49,054 nucleotides of DNA from the NCBI GenBank assembly GCA_020024765.1, contig JAHHTG010000001.1:1-49054 (forward strand). Reading direction: 5' to 3'. This document shows positions 16,111 through 24,971 of the stretch, one piece after another (the stretch's first letter is position 1; the number at the start of each line of letters is the position of its first letter). The translations under genes were made by a program, and so were the position numbers. The stretch comes from Thomasclavelia sp. (GTDB lineage: Bacteria > Bacillota_I > Bacilli_A > Erysipelotrichales > Erysipelotrichaceae). A model generated the notes under the pieces. That model was not told where the DNA came from. It saw only the letters and a list, made by a program, of their open reading frames with translations, and did no database searches.

Positions 16111-16893
16111 TTAGTGATGATGTGTTAAAGAAATAATGATAAATCCTAACATAAAACCTAAAATTTGATAAATAACTGGATGGCGAGTTTTATTCATTAA
16201 ACTAACTTGTGGTAACACTTCATAGTAAACAACATATAACATACAACCAGCAGCCAGTGCTAAGGTAAAGCCAATGACTGTCATGCCAATTGAACCAACC
16301 AAGGCACCAACAATGCCGCCAATTAATGTTGAAATACCACTTAAAGCAACCAAGAATAATGAACGGCCTTTTGAAACGCCACCGCTTCTTAAAGGGACAA
16401 TCATCCCCATACCTTCTGGCAAATTATGAAGTGCTAATAAGAAAGCCATCATTAAGCCAGTGTTTAAATCATAAATAGCACTAGAACCGATTGCCATACC
16501 CTCTGGGAAGTTATGCAGTGCAACCGAGAAAATCATCATAGCACCAAGTTCAACCCATTTATGAGAATCGGCTTTCTCAATTGCTAAATGATGGTGGTGC
16601 AAATCATCAATCTCAGCTCCTTCATCTTCGTGATGATGATGAAACTTGCCATCAAATATAATTAGTAGGAAGAAACCGAGCAAAACACCGAAGATTGTAA
16701 TCAACAAACCCGAATGATGTAAAGCGTGTGGCATTAAATCAAAGCACACCATTGCAATCATCATACCGGCTGAAAAAGATAATAGTAAACTAAATGATTT
16801 AGTTGACTTTGGATCAAATTTTAAGCCGACAATACCACCAAGCAACGTCCCAAGCACGCCAGCTGTAAAAGTTAAAATAACTGCATTAAGCAT
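16111..16893 (-). CDS. ZIP-family metal transporter (ZupT/GufA-like)
   Basis: A 260-residue protein with about eight membrane helices. The two transport-site helices carry HNFPEGMAIG and HNLPEGMG, the hallmark metal-binding motifs of ZIP importers. Between TM3 and TM4 there is a His/Asp-rich cytoplasmic loop (FHHHHEDEGAEIDDLHHHH), and the protein ends in HHH. ZIP proteins bring Zn2+, Fe2+ or Mn2+ into the cytoplasm; the preferred ion cannot be read from sequence. AAGGAG precedes the ATG. It appears monocistronic. Confidence 0.93.
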   Translation of the reverse strand: MLNAVILTFTAGVLGTLLGGIVGLKFDPKSTKSFSLLLSFSAGMMIAMVCFDLMPHALHHSGLLITIFGVLLGFFLLIIFDGKFHHHHEDEGAEIDDLHHHHLAIEKADSHKWVELGAMMIFSVALHNFPEGMAIGSSAIYDLNTGLMMAFLLALHNLPEGMGMIVPLRSGGVSKGRSLFLVALSGISTLIGGIVGALVGSIGMTVIGFTLALAAGCMLYVVYYEVLPQVSLMNKTRHPVIYQILGFMLGFIIISLTHHH

Positions 16894-16956
16894 TTTAATA
16901 CACTCCTTTCTTAAGGCAACAATATAATTGTATCAAAGCTGTCAAGCCCCAAAAGA

Positions 16957-16979
16957 AATGCTACAGCATGTGTAGCATT
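16957..16979 (-). terminator. Terminator after the NSS symporter gene
   Basis: AATGCTACA and its exact complement around a 5-base loop, followed by TCTTTT on the minus strand. Confidence 0.75.
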
Positions 16980-16983
16980 ATAA

Positions 16984-18339
16984 TTAAATAATTCCAATAA
17001 GGAAAACACCAAAGATAATAATTGGTAAGACATACTTAAAGTATGGTTTCATCCAACGTTGAATCTTAGGTCCTTTGCCTGCATTAGCTTCATTTAAGAA
17101 ATTTTCAAAGCCCCAACCATAACGGCTCATAATAAAAACGACAAACGTCAATGAGCCAAGTGGCAAGATTAAATTTGACACCAAGAAGTCTTCAAAATCC
17201 AAAATATTCTTACCAGGACCAAGCGGGCTAACACCACTCAAGACATTAAAACCAAGGACGCATGGTAAAGATAATAAGAAAATGATAACGCAGTTGTATA
17301 GACATGCTTTCTTACGTGACACTTTAAATAAATCAATAGTGCAAGCAATAATGCATTCAAATACAGCTAAAACAGTTGAAACAGCTGCAAAAGTCATAAA
17401 CAAGAAGAATAATGCACCCCATAATCGTCCAAATGATAAGTGATTAAAGATATTTGGCAAAGTTACAAAGATTAACTTTGGACCACTTGTAACACTCACA
17501 CCATACGCAAAACAAGCTGGGAAAATAATTAACCCCGAAGTAAACGCAACAAATGTATCTAAAACCGCAACATTAATTGACTCACCTAGCAAAGCACGAT
17601 CGCGGTTAATATAGCTACCAAAGATAGCCATTGATCCCATACCAATCGATAATGTAAAGAAAGATTGATTCATAGCTGCGACCATTACATTCAACAATCC
17701 GACTTCTTTAACACGTTCAATATTTGGTAAAAGATAGAATTCAAGTCCAGCTCGACCGCCTTCTAAAAAGAAACTATTTATTGCCAAGGCAATCATAATT
17801 ACCAGTAAACTAATCATCATGACTTTTGTGACCTTTTCAATGCCATTCTTCAAACCACGCGAGCAGACAAAGAAACCAAAGACTACAATAATGCCCATGT
17901 AAAAAGTCATTTCCCAAGGATTAGCCAACATACGATCAAAACTCGCTTCAACGCCTGCAGGATCTAGCCCAACATAATCGCCTCTCATCATACCGATAAA
18001 GTATGAGAACATCCATCCAGCAACAGTTGTATAGAACATCATTAATAAGTAGTTACCAACCATTGACACATAACCATGAATATGCCACTTTGAACCTTTT
18101 GGTTCAATTTCTTGATAAAGACGTACTGGGCTTTTCTTGGCAGCACGGCCCAAAGAAAATTCCATTGTCATAACCGGAATACCAAGCACAAGTAAGAAGA
18201 AGATATAAATTAAAACGAAAATAGCTCCGCCGTTTTCCCCAACGATGTAAGGAAACTTCCATACATTACCAATGCCAATCGCACAACCGGCGCTCAATAG
18301 AATAAAGCCAAGACGGCTTGATAGATTTTCACGTTCCAT
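16984..18339 (-). CDS. Sodium-coupled amino-acid symporter (NSS/SLC6 family, MhsT-like)
   Basis: A 451-residue transporter with 11 or 12 helices. The unwound TM1 motif AIGIGNVWKFPYIVGENGGA holds the two-sodium and substrate site of LeuT-fold NSS proteins, and FTLSIGMGSMAIFGSY corresponds to TM6. Bacterial members of this length, such as MhsT, import hydrophobic or aromatic amino acids with Na+. The substrate is not certain. It follows a methyltransferase gene by 21 bp (AGAGGA ribosome site), so the two are co-transcribed. Confidence 0.93.
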   Translation of the reverse strand: MERENLSSRLGFILLSAGCAIGIGNVWKFPYIVGENGGAIFVLIYIFFLLVLGIPVMTMEFSLGRAAKKSPVRLYQEIEPKGSKWHIHGYVSMVGNYLLMMFYTTVAGWMFSYFIGMMRGDYVGLDPAGVEASFDRMLANPWEMTFYMGIIVVFGFFVCSRGLKNGIEKVTKVMMISLLVIMIALAINSFFLEGGRAGLEFYLLPNIERVKEVGLLNVMVAAMNQSFFTLSIGMGSMAIFGSYINRDRALLGESINVAVLDTFVAFTSGLIIFPACFAYGVSVTSGPKLIFVTLPNIFNHLSFGRLWGALFFLFMTFAAVSTVLAVFECIIACTIDLFKVSRKKACLYNCVIIFLLSLPCVLGFNVLSGVSPLGPGKNILDFEDFLVSNLILPLGSLTFVVFIMSRYGWGFENFLNEANAGKGPKIQRWMKPYFKYVLPIIIFGVFLIGII

Positions 18340-18360
18340 ATTTTATCCTCTTCTAACATT

Positions 18361-19143
18361 TTAAATATTCCTTAATATATCTAAAGTATGTGAACTTGCC
18401 CCTAATAATTCATAACGTTCACATGTCTTTAAATGATAATCTAGAAATATATTAAATTCCTCTTCACTTAATTTATTAAGTGCATCACGCATATAGTCAC
18501 TTTGACCATCGCATGCAATAATCTTAATTCTTTGCAATTCCGACATCTTATCATATTTATCAATATCTTCAACACGTACAACGTGATAAAGTTGTCGTTC
18601 AGAAGGCACAATATGATAAGAATCATCAACTTGATCTAATTCTTCAAAGTGTTTTTCTTTAAACACCCTTGTAATAATACAATAGTCATTCATGACATAA
18701 GCAACCATGATAATACCATTGTGTTTCGTGACTCTTTTAGCTTCACTCAAGGCCTTTAAACAATCTTCCAAACTATGAAGATGATACATTGGTCCAAAAA
18801 GCAGAGTTAAATCATAAGTATGGTCTGGCAAGAAACTTAAATCTAAGGCATTACCTTCGTAACTCGGAATATCCGGACAATTCTTTTTTAGAACATTAAG
18901 ATTACACTTAAATAGTTCTACCGCATCAATTTGATAACCTAAATTATGTAAAGCAATCGAATAACGACCTGTTCCTGCTCCAATATCTAAAATCTTAGGG
19001 TTTTCGAATTCTTTGACATATTCCAAAATATAGTGCATTGTCGTTTCAAATTCCACACGACCATGACGTCTTAACAAACGTTTATCTTCATTAAATTTAT
19101 TGTAATAATCCTTTAAACGGGATTCATAGGCTTTTGAACTCAT
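18361..19143 (-). CDS. Class I SAM-dependent methyltransferase
   Basis: A 260-residue Rossmann-fold methyltransferase. Motif I is ILDIGAGTGRYSIALH (about residues 50-65), an acidic AVEL follows at the end of strand 2, and DLTLLFGPMYHLHS is the motif IV/V region. The substrate is unknown and cannot be deduced. It is the first gene of a unit with the NSS symporter. No usable Shine-Dalgarno is present: a -10 (TAAAAT) ends six bases before the ATG, so a leaderless transcript is likely. Confidence 0.88.
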   Translation of the reverse strand: MSSKAYESRLKDYYNKFNEDKRLLRRHGRVEFETTMHYILEYVKEFENPKILDIGAGTGRYSIALHNLGYQIDAVELFKCNLNVLKKNCPDIPSYEGNALDLSFLPDHTYDLTLLFGPMYHLHSLEDCLKALSEAKRVTKHNGIIMVAYVMNDYCIITRVFKEKHFEELDQVDDSYHIVPSERQLYHVVRVEDIDKYDKMSELQRIKIIACDGQSDYMRDALNKLSEEEFNIFLDYHLKTCERYELLGASSHTLDILRNI

Positions 19144-19149
19144 TGCCTT

Positions 19150-19178
19150 ATTTTAACAAATCTTCTTTTATTTGTATA
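19150..19178 (-). promoter_or_regulatory. Promoter giving a leaderless methyltransferase mRNA
   Basis: TATACA (19178-19173), 17 bp, TAAAAT (19155-19150), then six bases to the ATG on the minus strand. Confidence 0.55.
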
Positions 19179-19241
19179 TCGTTATATCGATAAAACAAAG
19201 GAATTAAAGGGCTTATATGCTATAATCAAAGAGGTGAAAAT

Positions 19242-19793
19242 ATGAAAATTAAATGTAGTCAATGTAATGAGGATTTGTCAAAACAAATCCGTGAAAATTT
19301 CGAACAATATGAAGTTGGACGTATTGTCTGTCCAAAATGTCGTAAGAAACAAGCTCGATATATTAGCGAAAGTGAACTCTTAATGTATTTTGGTATCTCG
19401 GCGATGTCTTACTGTTTACTCTTTACAATTATCATGGCGATCTTCGAATACTTAGGGACAACGCCAATTGCTTTTGCCATTATTATCGGTTTATTCATCA
19501 TAGGTTACTTTTTCTTAAAAAATGTTTCCTTGGCAATATATAAGAATGCTTATTTCAAAAAAGATTTAAAAGATATTGTCTTCAAGGAAAATAAGATAGC
19601 TATTCAAAAACGTCTTCGTTGGCAATTCATCATGTTTATGTTAGTAGCATTAATGTTTGGTACAAGTACCGAATACACTATCTATTTCATTATCGCTATT
19701 AGTTTATTTGCAATCATTGTTGGAATCAAAGTTTATCTTTCGATTAAAAACGAACGTCAAGGTTTAAAAGAACGTGCAAAATCTAATAAATAG
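19242..19793 (+). CDS. Zinc-ribbon membrane protein of unknown function
   Basis: A 183-residue protein. It opens with a zinc ribbon (CSQCNED about residues 5-8, then CPKCRKK about 31-34) followed by two pairs of hydrophobic helices (about 49-95 and 126-166) and a basic tail. I do not recognise a named family. Its form suggests a membrane-anchored protein with a cytoplasmic metal-binding head. An extended -10 (TGCTATAAT, 19218-19226) and GAGGTG ribosome site give it a normal short leader. It stands alone, with its terminator overlapping the stop. Confidence 0.8.
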   Translation: MKIKCSQCNEDLSKQIRENFEQYEVGRIVCPKCRKKQARYISESELLMYFGISAMSYCLLFTIIMAIFEYLGTTPIAFAIIIGLFIIGYFFLKNVSLAIYKNAYFKKDLKDIVFKENKIAIQKRLRWQFIMFMLVALMFGTSTEYTIYFIIAISLFAIIVGIKVYLSIKNERQGLKERAKSNK

Positions 19794-19817
19794 TTCCTTT
19801 CGGAACTATTTTTTACT
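19788..19817 (+). terminator. Terminator of the zinc-ribbon gene
   Basis: AAATAGTTCC and GGAACTATTT around a 4-base loop, then a T-run. The stem includes the stop codon. Confidence 0.85.
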
Positions 19818-19841
19818 TATCTCTTAAAAAATTAAAACACT

Positions 19842-19864
19842 AAAAAAGGACCCATGGGTCCTTT
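19842..19864 (-). terminator. Terminator of the mglBAC operon
   Basis: The near loop-less palindrome AAAGGACCCATGGGTCCTTT followed by TTTTTTA on the minus strand, 12 bp after the mglC stop. Confidence 0.8.
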
Positions 19865-19876
19865 AAAATTTATTAG

Positions 19877-20893
19877 TTATTTCTTAACGATATATTTACG
19901 AATATCTAGAGCAACGGCTACAACAATTACCATACCTTGTACGATATATTGATAAGATGTATCGATTTGTAAGAATTGCATCGAAGTTTTTAATAACTCA
20001 TATACTAAAACACCTAATAAAACACCAGATACTTTACCGATACCACCATTAGTTGAAACGCCACCGATTGTACAAGATGCAATCGCTTCTAGTTCATAAC
20101 CTAAACCTAAGTTAACTGATGCACCACCTGATTTAGCGGCTAATAAGAAACCAGCAAGACCATACATAGCGCCAGCTAATGTATGAATTAAAATTCTTGA
20201 TTTACTTACGTTAACACCTGATACTTCAGCAGCATTTTCATTACCACCGATAGCATACATATATTTACCATAACGTGTCTTGTTATATAAGAACCAGAAT
20301 CCCACGAATGCAGCGATACCGAAGACATATAACCACTTGAATGTAAATAAACCAGTACCGAAGAAATCAAACTTGAAAATTGGCTTAGTAGCTAAATCTG
20401 TAAAGTCTGTTCTTAAGCCACCAATAGGATCGGCACCAGAATAAACAAGGTTAATACCATAAATGACAGTTTGAGTACCTAAAGTCGTTAAGAACGCAGG
20501 TACTTTGAAGAATGAAATAATAACACCATTCAATAAACCGAAGAAACCAGTAACTACAAGCACTAATAATAGAACAGCAACTAGAGGAACTTCTGGCAAA
20601 TTTGGAAAGAATTTAGCAGCATAATCGGATCTTTGTAGCAAAGTACAAGCGATAACACCGCCTAAACCGACAGCACGACCTGCAGAAAGGTCAGTACCTT
20701 TAATAATTAAACATCCACTAATACCAAGCGCAATAATTAAACGTGGTGTAACGTTAGATAAAATATTTGAAATATTTGGACCGCCAAAGAATCCTTTCTT
20801 AGTGAAACCTACAAATATTACTAAGATAACCAACATTACTGTAATGGCATTATTACTTAAAAAGTTTTTGACTTTTTTAACATTAACTTCCAT
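19877..20893 (-). CDS. mglC: Galactose/methylgalactoside ABC transporter permease
   Basis: A 338-residue BPD_transp_2-type permease with about nine or ten helices and the family blocks GTDLSAGRAVGLGG, ALTTLGTQTVIYG-like FLTTLGTQTVIYG and ASCTIGGVSTNGGIGKVSG. It forms the membrane channel of the Mgl importer together with MglA and MglB. It is the last gene of the operon, 11 bp after mglA, with a short ribosome site (AAGGAGAAAAG). Confidence 0.95.
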   Translation of the reverse strand: MEVNVKKVKNFLSNNAITVMLVILVIFVGFTKKGFFGGPNISNILSNVTPRLIIALGISGCLIIKGTDLSAGRAVGLGGVIACTLLQRSDYAAKFFPNLPEVPLVAVLLLVLVVTGFFGLLNGVIISFFKVPAFLTTLGTQTVIYGINLVYSGADPIGGLRTDFTDLATKPIFKFDFFGTGLFTFKWLYVFGIAAFVGFWFLYNKTRYGKYMYAIGGNENAAEVSGVNVSKSRILIHTLAGAMYGLAGFLLAAKSGGASVNLGLGYELEAIASCTIGGVSTNGGIGKVSGVLLGVLVYELLKTSMQFLQIDTSYQYIVQGMVIVVAVALDIRKYIVKK

Positions 20894-20904
20894 TTCTTTT
20901 CTCC

Positions 20905-22413
20905 TTACATATATTTAGTAGCGAGTGTCATGACATTTTCTTGTGTTGCTTGCTCGCCTTCAACGAATCCAGTTACACGGCCTTCACACATTACCATGAC
21001 ACGATCAGACATACCTAATAATTCAGGCATTTCTGATGAAATCATAATAACTGACTTACCTTGTTTTGCAAGATCGGCAATGATTGTGTAAATTTCATAC
21101 TTAGCACCTACGTCAATACCACGTGTAGGTTCATCAAGAATGAAGACATCTGGATCATTTGCTAACCAACGACCAATAATTACCTTTTGTTGGTTACCAC
21201 CAGATAATGATTGGATTTGTGTTTTCGTGCTAGGAGTCTTGATATTCATCTTCTTAATGTTTTCATTTACTAAAGCATCAAGTTTTTCATGATTAATAAC
21301 AATCTTATGTTCTAGATATTTATCAAGTGATGCAATACCGATATTATCTGAAATTGATAAAACACCAAAAATACCGGTTGCACGACGATCTTCTGTTAGA
21401 AGGGCAATACCCTTCTTAATTGCATCACGTGGACACTTAATTTTAATTTTTTCGCCTTTATAATAAACATCACCAGATACAATATCACGAACACCGAATA
21501 GAGCTTCCATTAATTCTGTTCTTTGGGCGCCTACTAGGCCACCAATTCCAAGAATCTCGCCCTTTTTCAACTCAAAAGCGACATTCTTAAAACTCTTAGG
21601 GTTAACAGAAGTGAAGTTTTCGACTTTAAGAACTACCTCACCAGGGACATTTTCACGTTTAGGGAAACGATCAGTTAATTCACGACCTACCATTTTTTGA
21701 ATGATTAAATCTGTAGTTAAGTTCTTTGAATCCCAAGTACCAACATACGTACCATCACGCATGATTGTTACTTCATCAGAAATCTGTAAGATTTCTTCCA
21801 TCTTGTGTGAAATATAAATTACTGAAACACCTTTGTTTCTTAAATGATTAATGATATCGAATAGACCTTCAACTTCATTTTCAGTTAATGAAGATGTAGG
21901 TTCATCCATAATTACGATTTTTGCATTAACGGATACTGCTTTAGCAATTTCAACAGATTGCATTTGTGAAACAGATAAAGTTGAAAGTTTTACTCTTGGA
22001 TCAAATTTTAAATTTACTTCCTTGAGTAACTTCTCAGTTTCTTCATACATCTTAGCATGGTCAATGACTTTAATTGGCCCATACTTTTTTAATGGATATC
22101 TGCCACAGAAAATATTTTCTGCAATGCTACGGTCTAAAATTGGTTGCAATTCTTGGTGTACCATCGCAATACCATGATGTAATGCATCATTGGCATCTTT
22201 GAAATTAACTTCTTCACCATCAAGAACAACCGTTCCTCCATCACGTTTGTAAATACCGAATAAACACTTCATTAATGTTGATTTACCGGCACCATTTTCT
22301 CCCATTAATGCATGGACTGTGCCAGGCTTAATGTTTAAACATACGTGATCAAGAGCTTTTACACCTGGGAAATTTTTACAGATATCTTTCATTTCTAAAA
22401 CATATTCGCCCAT
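20905..22413 (-). CDS. mglA: Galactose/methylgalactoside ABC transporter ATPase (double cassette)
   Basis: A 502-residue sugar ATPase with two ABC cassettes. The first is canonical (GENGAGKSTLMKCLFG Walker A, LSVSQMQSVEIAKA signature, VIMDEPTSSLTENE Walker B). The second has the degenerate Walker A GLVGAQRTELMEALFG usual in this family, with LSGGNQQKV and FILDEPTRGIDVGA. The start is ATG 22413 (AAGAGG seven bases upstream); the longer frame to 22458 begins inside the intergenic hairpin and is rejected. It energises galactose uptake with MglB and MglC. Confidence 0.95.
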   Translation of the reverse strand: MGEYVLEMKDICKNFPGVKALDHVCLNIKPGTVHALMGENGAGKSTLMKCLFGIYKRDGGTVVLDGEEVNFKDANDALHHGIAMVHQELQPILDRSIAENIFCGRYPLKKYGPIKVIDHAKMYEETEKLLKEVNLKFDPRVKLSTLSVSQMQSVEIAKAVSVNAKIVIMDEPTSSLTENEVEGLFDIINHLRNKGVSVIYISHKMEEILQISDEVTIMRDGTYVGTWDSKNLTTDLIIQKMVGRELTDRFPKRENVPGEVVLKVENFTSVNPKSFKNVAFELKKGEILGIGGLVGAQRTELMEALFGVRDIVSGDVYYKGEKIKIKCPRDAIKKGIALLTEDRRATGIFGVLSISDNIGIASLDKYLEHKIVINHEKLDALVNENIKKMNIKTPSTKTQIQSLSGGNQQKVIIGRWLANDPDVFILDEPTRGIDVGAKYEIYTIIADLAKQGKSVIMISSEMPELLGMSDRVMVMCEGRVTGFVEGEQATQENVMTLATKYM

Positions 22414-22439
22414 ATATAAACCTCTTTCATAATATTGAA

Positions 22440-22466
22440 TTAGGTGTATGCTCAGCACACACCTAA
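22440..22466 (-). promoter_or_regulatory. Intergenic mRNA hairpin between mglB and mglA
   Basis: A 12-bp stem (TTAGGTGTATGC with one G-T pair, 3-base loop) just after mglB and with no T-run after it. Its likely role is to stabilise the upstream mglB message or to slow readthrough, so that the binding protein exceeds the membrane parts. Confidence 0.6.
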
Positions 22467-22508
22467 TAATGTTAAATTTAGCTATTTAATAATAATTTTA
22501 AATGATTA

Positions 22509-23534
22509 CTATTTTGACATGAATTCTGCAGCGTTTTCAGGAGTTACTTTAACGTAGTCAACCCATGAATATGGTTCTAATGTTTCACCGTTAACAGCAG
22601 CAATAGCAGCATCAACAGCAGCGTGTGATTGTCCGATATGGTCGTTTAATACAGTACCTGTCATACCACCATTTGCAACTAATTCAACTGCTTCAGCAAG
22701 AGCATCAACACCTACTAAGTAGATATCTTCGCCTACTACACGTCCAGCAGCTGTGATAGCTTGAACAGCACCTAATGCCATACCATCGTTATTGCAGAAT
22801 ACAACTTCGATATCAGCACCACGTTCACCAGCTAAAGCGTTAGCAACGATTTCTTGGCCTCTTGCTTGTTCCCAGTCACCACGTTGTTCATCAATCTTTT
22901 CAACTTCTAAACCAGATACTTCTTGGTATTGGCTGATTGAGAATTCAGTTCTATATTTAGCATCAACGTTTTCAGGGTCACCAACAACCATAACGTATTG
23001 AAGTTTGCCATCACCATTGATATCGCCCTTGTTTTCAAGTTCAGCGATCATTTCACCTTGGAACTTACCAGATTGACGAGCATCAGCACCTACATAAGTA
23101 ATGAATCCAGGATATTTTTCCATATCTTCAGCACTTGGTTCACGGTTGATAAAGATACATGGTTTACCAGCAGCTTCACACTTATCAATGATTGTAGCAG
23201 CTGATGTAGATTGTACTAAGTTAATGATAAGAACATCGTAGTCTTGAGCGATGAAGTTATCGATTTGAGCTGTTTGTTCAGCCATATCGTTCTTACCATC
23301 TTGGATAGTTACGTTGTAATGAACTTCATCAGTGTTAAGAGTATTGAAATAGTTTTCAATTTCTTGACGGTATAAAGTCATAAAGTTATCATCGAATTTG
23401 TAAATTGAAACACCAACGTTTACTTCCTTAGCATCTGTAGCAGGAGTATCTGTAACAGTTGGTTCTTCTTGTCCGCAACCTACTAATGCAAAGCACATTA
23501 ATAGAGAGCATAATAAAGCAGTAATTTTTTTCAT
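22509..23534 (-). CDS. mglB: Galactose/glucose-binding lipoprotein of the Mgl importer
   Basis: A 341-residue periplasmic-binding-type I protein (Peripla_BP_4). A lipobox (LVGC, Cys20) anchors it outside the membrane. Features typical of MglB are VGVSIYKFDDNFMTLYRQ, ENVDAKYRTEFSI, EVVFCNNDGMALGAVQAI and YLVGVDALAEAVELV. The start is ATG 23534 with TTGGAGGA; the frame to 23570 has no ribosome site. Sugar specificity (galactose or glucose) is inferred from the family and from galK and galM next to it. Confidence 0.93.
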   Translation of the reverse strand: MKKITALLCSLLMCFALVGCGQEEPTVTDTPATDAKEVNVGVSIYKFDDNFMTLYRQEIENYFNTLNTDEVHYNVTIQDGKNDMAEQTAQIDNFIAQDYDVLIINLVQSTSAATIIDKCEAAGKPCIFINREPSAEDMEKYPGFITYVGADARQSGKFQGEMIAELENKGDINGDGKLQYVMVVGDPENVDAKYRTEFSISQYQEVSGLEVEKIDEQRGDWEQARGQEIVANALAGERGADIEVVFCNNDGMALGAVQAITAAGRVVGEDIYLVGVDALAEAVELVANGGMTGTVLNDHIGQSHAAVDAAIAAVNGETLEPYSWVDYVKVTPENAAEFMSK

Positions 23535-23545
23535 TTTGTCCTCCA

Positions 23546-23564
23546 AGTGAGTACTTATCTCACT
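23546..23564 (-). promoter_or_regulatory. Inverted repeat at the mglB transcription start
   Basis: AGTGAG and CTCACT around 7 bases, located where transcription should begin. It could be a second operator (for example a sugar-specific repressor) or a 5' hairpin. Confidence 0.4.
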
Positions 23565-23570
23565 ACTCAT

Positions 23571-23599
23571 ATTGTATATAAGAATGAAAGCGTTTGCAA
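23571..23599 (-). promoter_or_regulatory. mglBAC promoter with CcpA (cre) operator
   Basis: TTGCAA (23599-23594), 17 bp, TACAAT (23576-23571) on the minus strand. TGAAAGCGTTTGCA at 23585-23598 (plus strand) fits the cre consensus TGWAARCGYTWNCW at every position and overlaps the -35 box, so CcpA with phosphorylated HPr should repress galactose uptake when a better sugar is present. A GalR/LacI-type repressor is an alternative. Confidence 0.75.
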
Positions 23600-23650
23600 G
23601 ACATTTTTAAATTATAGTAGTTAAAAATATTTAATTTTTATCACAAATAA

Positions 23651-23678
23651 AAGAATCCAAAACAATGTTTGGATTCTT
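23651..23678 (-). terminator. Terminator after galK
   Basis: AAGAATCCAAA and its complement around a 6-base loop, followed by TTTTATTTG on the minus strand. Confidence 0.85.
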
Positions 23679-23684
23679 ATTTAA

Positions 23685-24956
23685 TTAGATTAATTGATAG
23701 CCACCAAGACTACGGATGTTCATTTCAAATGTTGCATCTTCGCCGTAAACTGCTTGCATTGTATGCAGGTAATCTTTTAGCAAATGACTTGGTACTACAG
23801 CTTGAATTGTACCTTCAAAACCACCACCGTGAACTCTAAATGCACCTTCACCATTTAGACATCTTTCACTTAGTGCTAAAGCTAAGCCTAGAGATTGCGA
23901 ATATGGTTTGATGACACAAGAAACATTTTGAAGGTATTGATAACTCGATTGGCCTGATTCTTTCATAAGTTTTAATAAAGCTTCAATATTTTCTTCTTTG
24001 ATGGCTTTTGCTTGTAAATCAACGCGATGATTTTCGTTAAACAAATGGATTGCACGCAACATTGCACGGTCATTGTTTGCCTCTTCTCTAATCGCTTTGA
24101 AGTTGGCATAAAACTCTTTTTCATCACAGTCTCTTAAAACTTCATGACCCATCGCTTTGGCAACAAGTTTCATTTCACCAGGAATCTTAGCATATTCATC
24201 AGATAAATCAGCATGGTCGCCCTTAGTGTTCGTTAATACTAAATGATAACCATATTTATCGAAACTAAAGTCATGTCTTTCAACAATCGGAACACTTGGA
24301 TTCTCAAAATCCATGATTGTAAAGCCACCACAACTAATGGCCATTTGGTCAAGTAAACCACATGGTTTACCAAAATAAACATTTTCAGCATATTGAGCAA
24401 TTTTTGCGATTTCAATCGCATCAACTTTGCCCTCGTTATATAGTTGGTTGAATAATTCAGCTACCAACACTTCGAAAGAAGCGCTGCTTGAAATACCGCT
24501 ACCAACCAAAACTTTTGATTGACTTAATGCATCAATACCACCAATCTTAAAACCCAATTCTTGGAAACGATAGGCAATGCCACGAATTAAACTTTCTGTT
24601 GTATTGATTTCATCTTGATGAACTGATAAATCACTTAAATCAATAGGTTTAATATCAAAACCTAATGACTTAATTCTCACGATATGATCATCGTTCTTTT
24701 TAGCTAAAGCGACACTATCGATATTAACGCTTGCAGCGATAACTTTGCCATGTTGATGGTCAGTATGGTTACCACCAATTTCAGTACGTCCAGGTGCTGA
24801 AATAATGTGATATTCACCTTCACCATATAGTCCTTCTGCTTGATTCAACAAACTTAAATAACGTTCTTTTTCCGCTTCAATTTCATCATTGCATATTAAT
24901 AATTTAATCTTTTCATCTAATTCGTTTGTTGCTAAAACACTACGTAAATTAACCAT
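23685..24956 (-). CDS. galK: Galactokinase
   Basis: A 423-residue GHMP kinase. The galactokinase signature is APGRTEIGGNHTDHQHGKV, the ATP motif VLVGSGISSSASFEVL and the C-terminal motif GAFRVHGGGFEGTIQA. It phosphorylates alpha-D-galactose in the first Leloir step. It is longer than the usual 390 residues because of about 30 extra N-terminal residues before the signature. The start is ATG 24956, eight bases from AGGAGG; an ATG two codons earlier abuts the ribosome site. It follows galM by 15 bp and reads towards mglBAC, so uptake and phosphorylation sit together. Confidence 0.95.
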   Translation of the reverse strand: MVNLRSVLATNELDEKIKLLICNDEIEAEKERYLSLLNQAEGLYGEGEYHIISAPGRTEIGGNHTDHQHGKVIAASVNIDSVALAKKNDDHIVRIKSLGFDIKPIDLSDLSVHQDEINTTESLIRGIAYRFQELGFKIGGIDALSQSKVLVGSGISSSASFEVLVAELFNQLYNEGKVDAIEIAKIAQYAENVYFGKPCGLLDQMAISCGGFTIMDFENPSVPIVERHDFSFDKYGYHLVLTNTKGDHADLSDEYAKIPGEMKLVAKAMGHEVLRDCDEKEFYANFKAIREEANNDRAMLRAIHLFNENHRVDLQAKAIKEENIEALLKLMKESGQSSYQYLQNVSCVIKPYSQSLGLALALSERCLNGEGAFRVHGGGFEGTIQAVVPSHLLKDYLHTMQAVYGEDATFEMNIRSLGGYQLI

Positions 24957-24971
24957 TTTCATCCCCTCCTA

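Noticed and set aside
20905..22458. A longer start for mglA (ATG at 22458)
   Set aside because: That ATG is part of the intergenic hairpin and has no ribosome site; ATG 22413 has AAGAGG.
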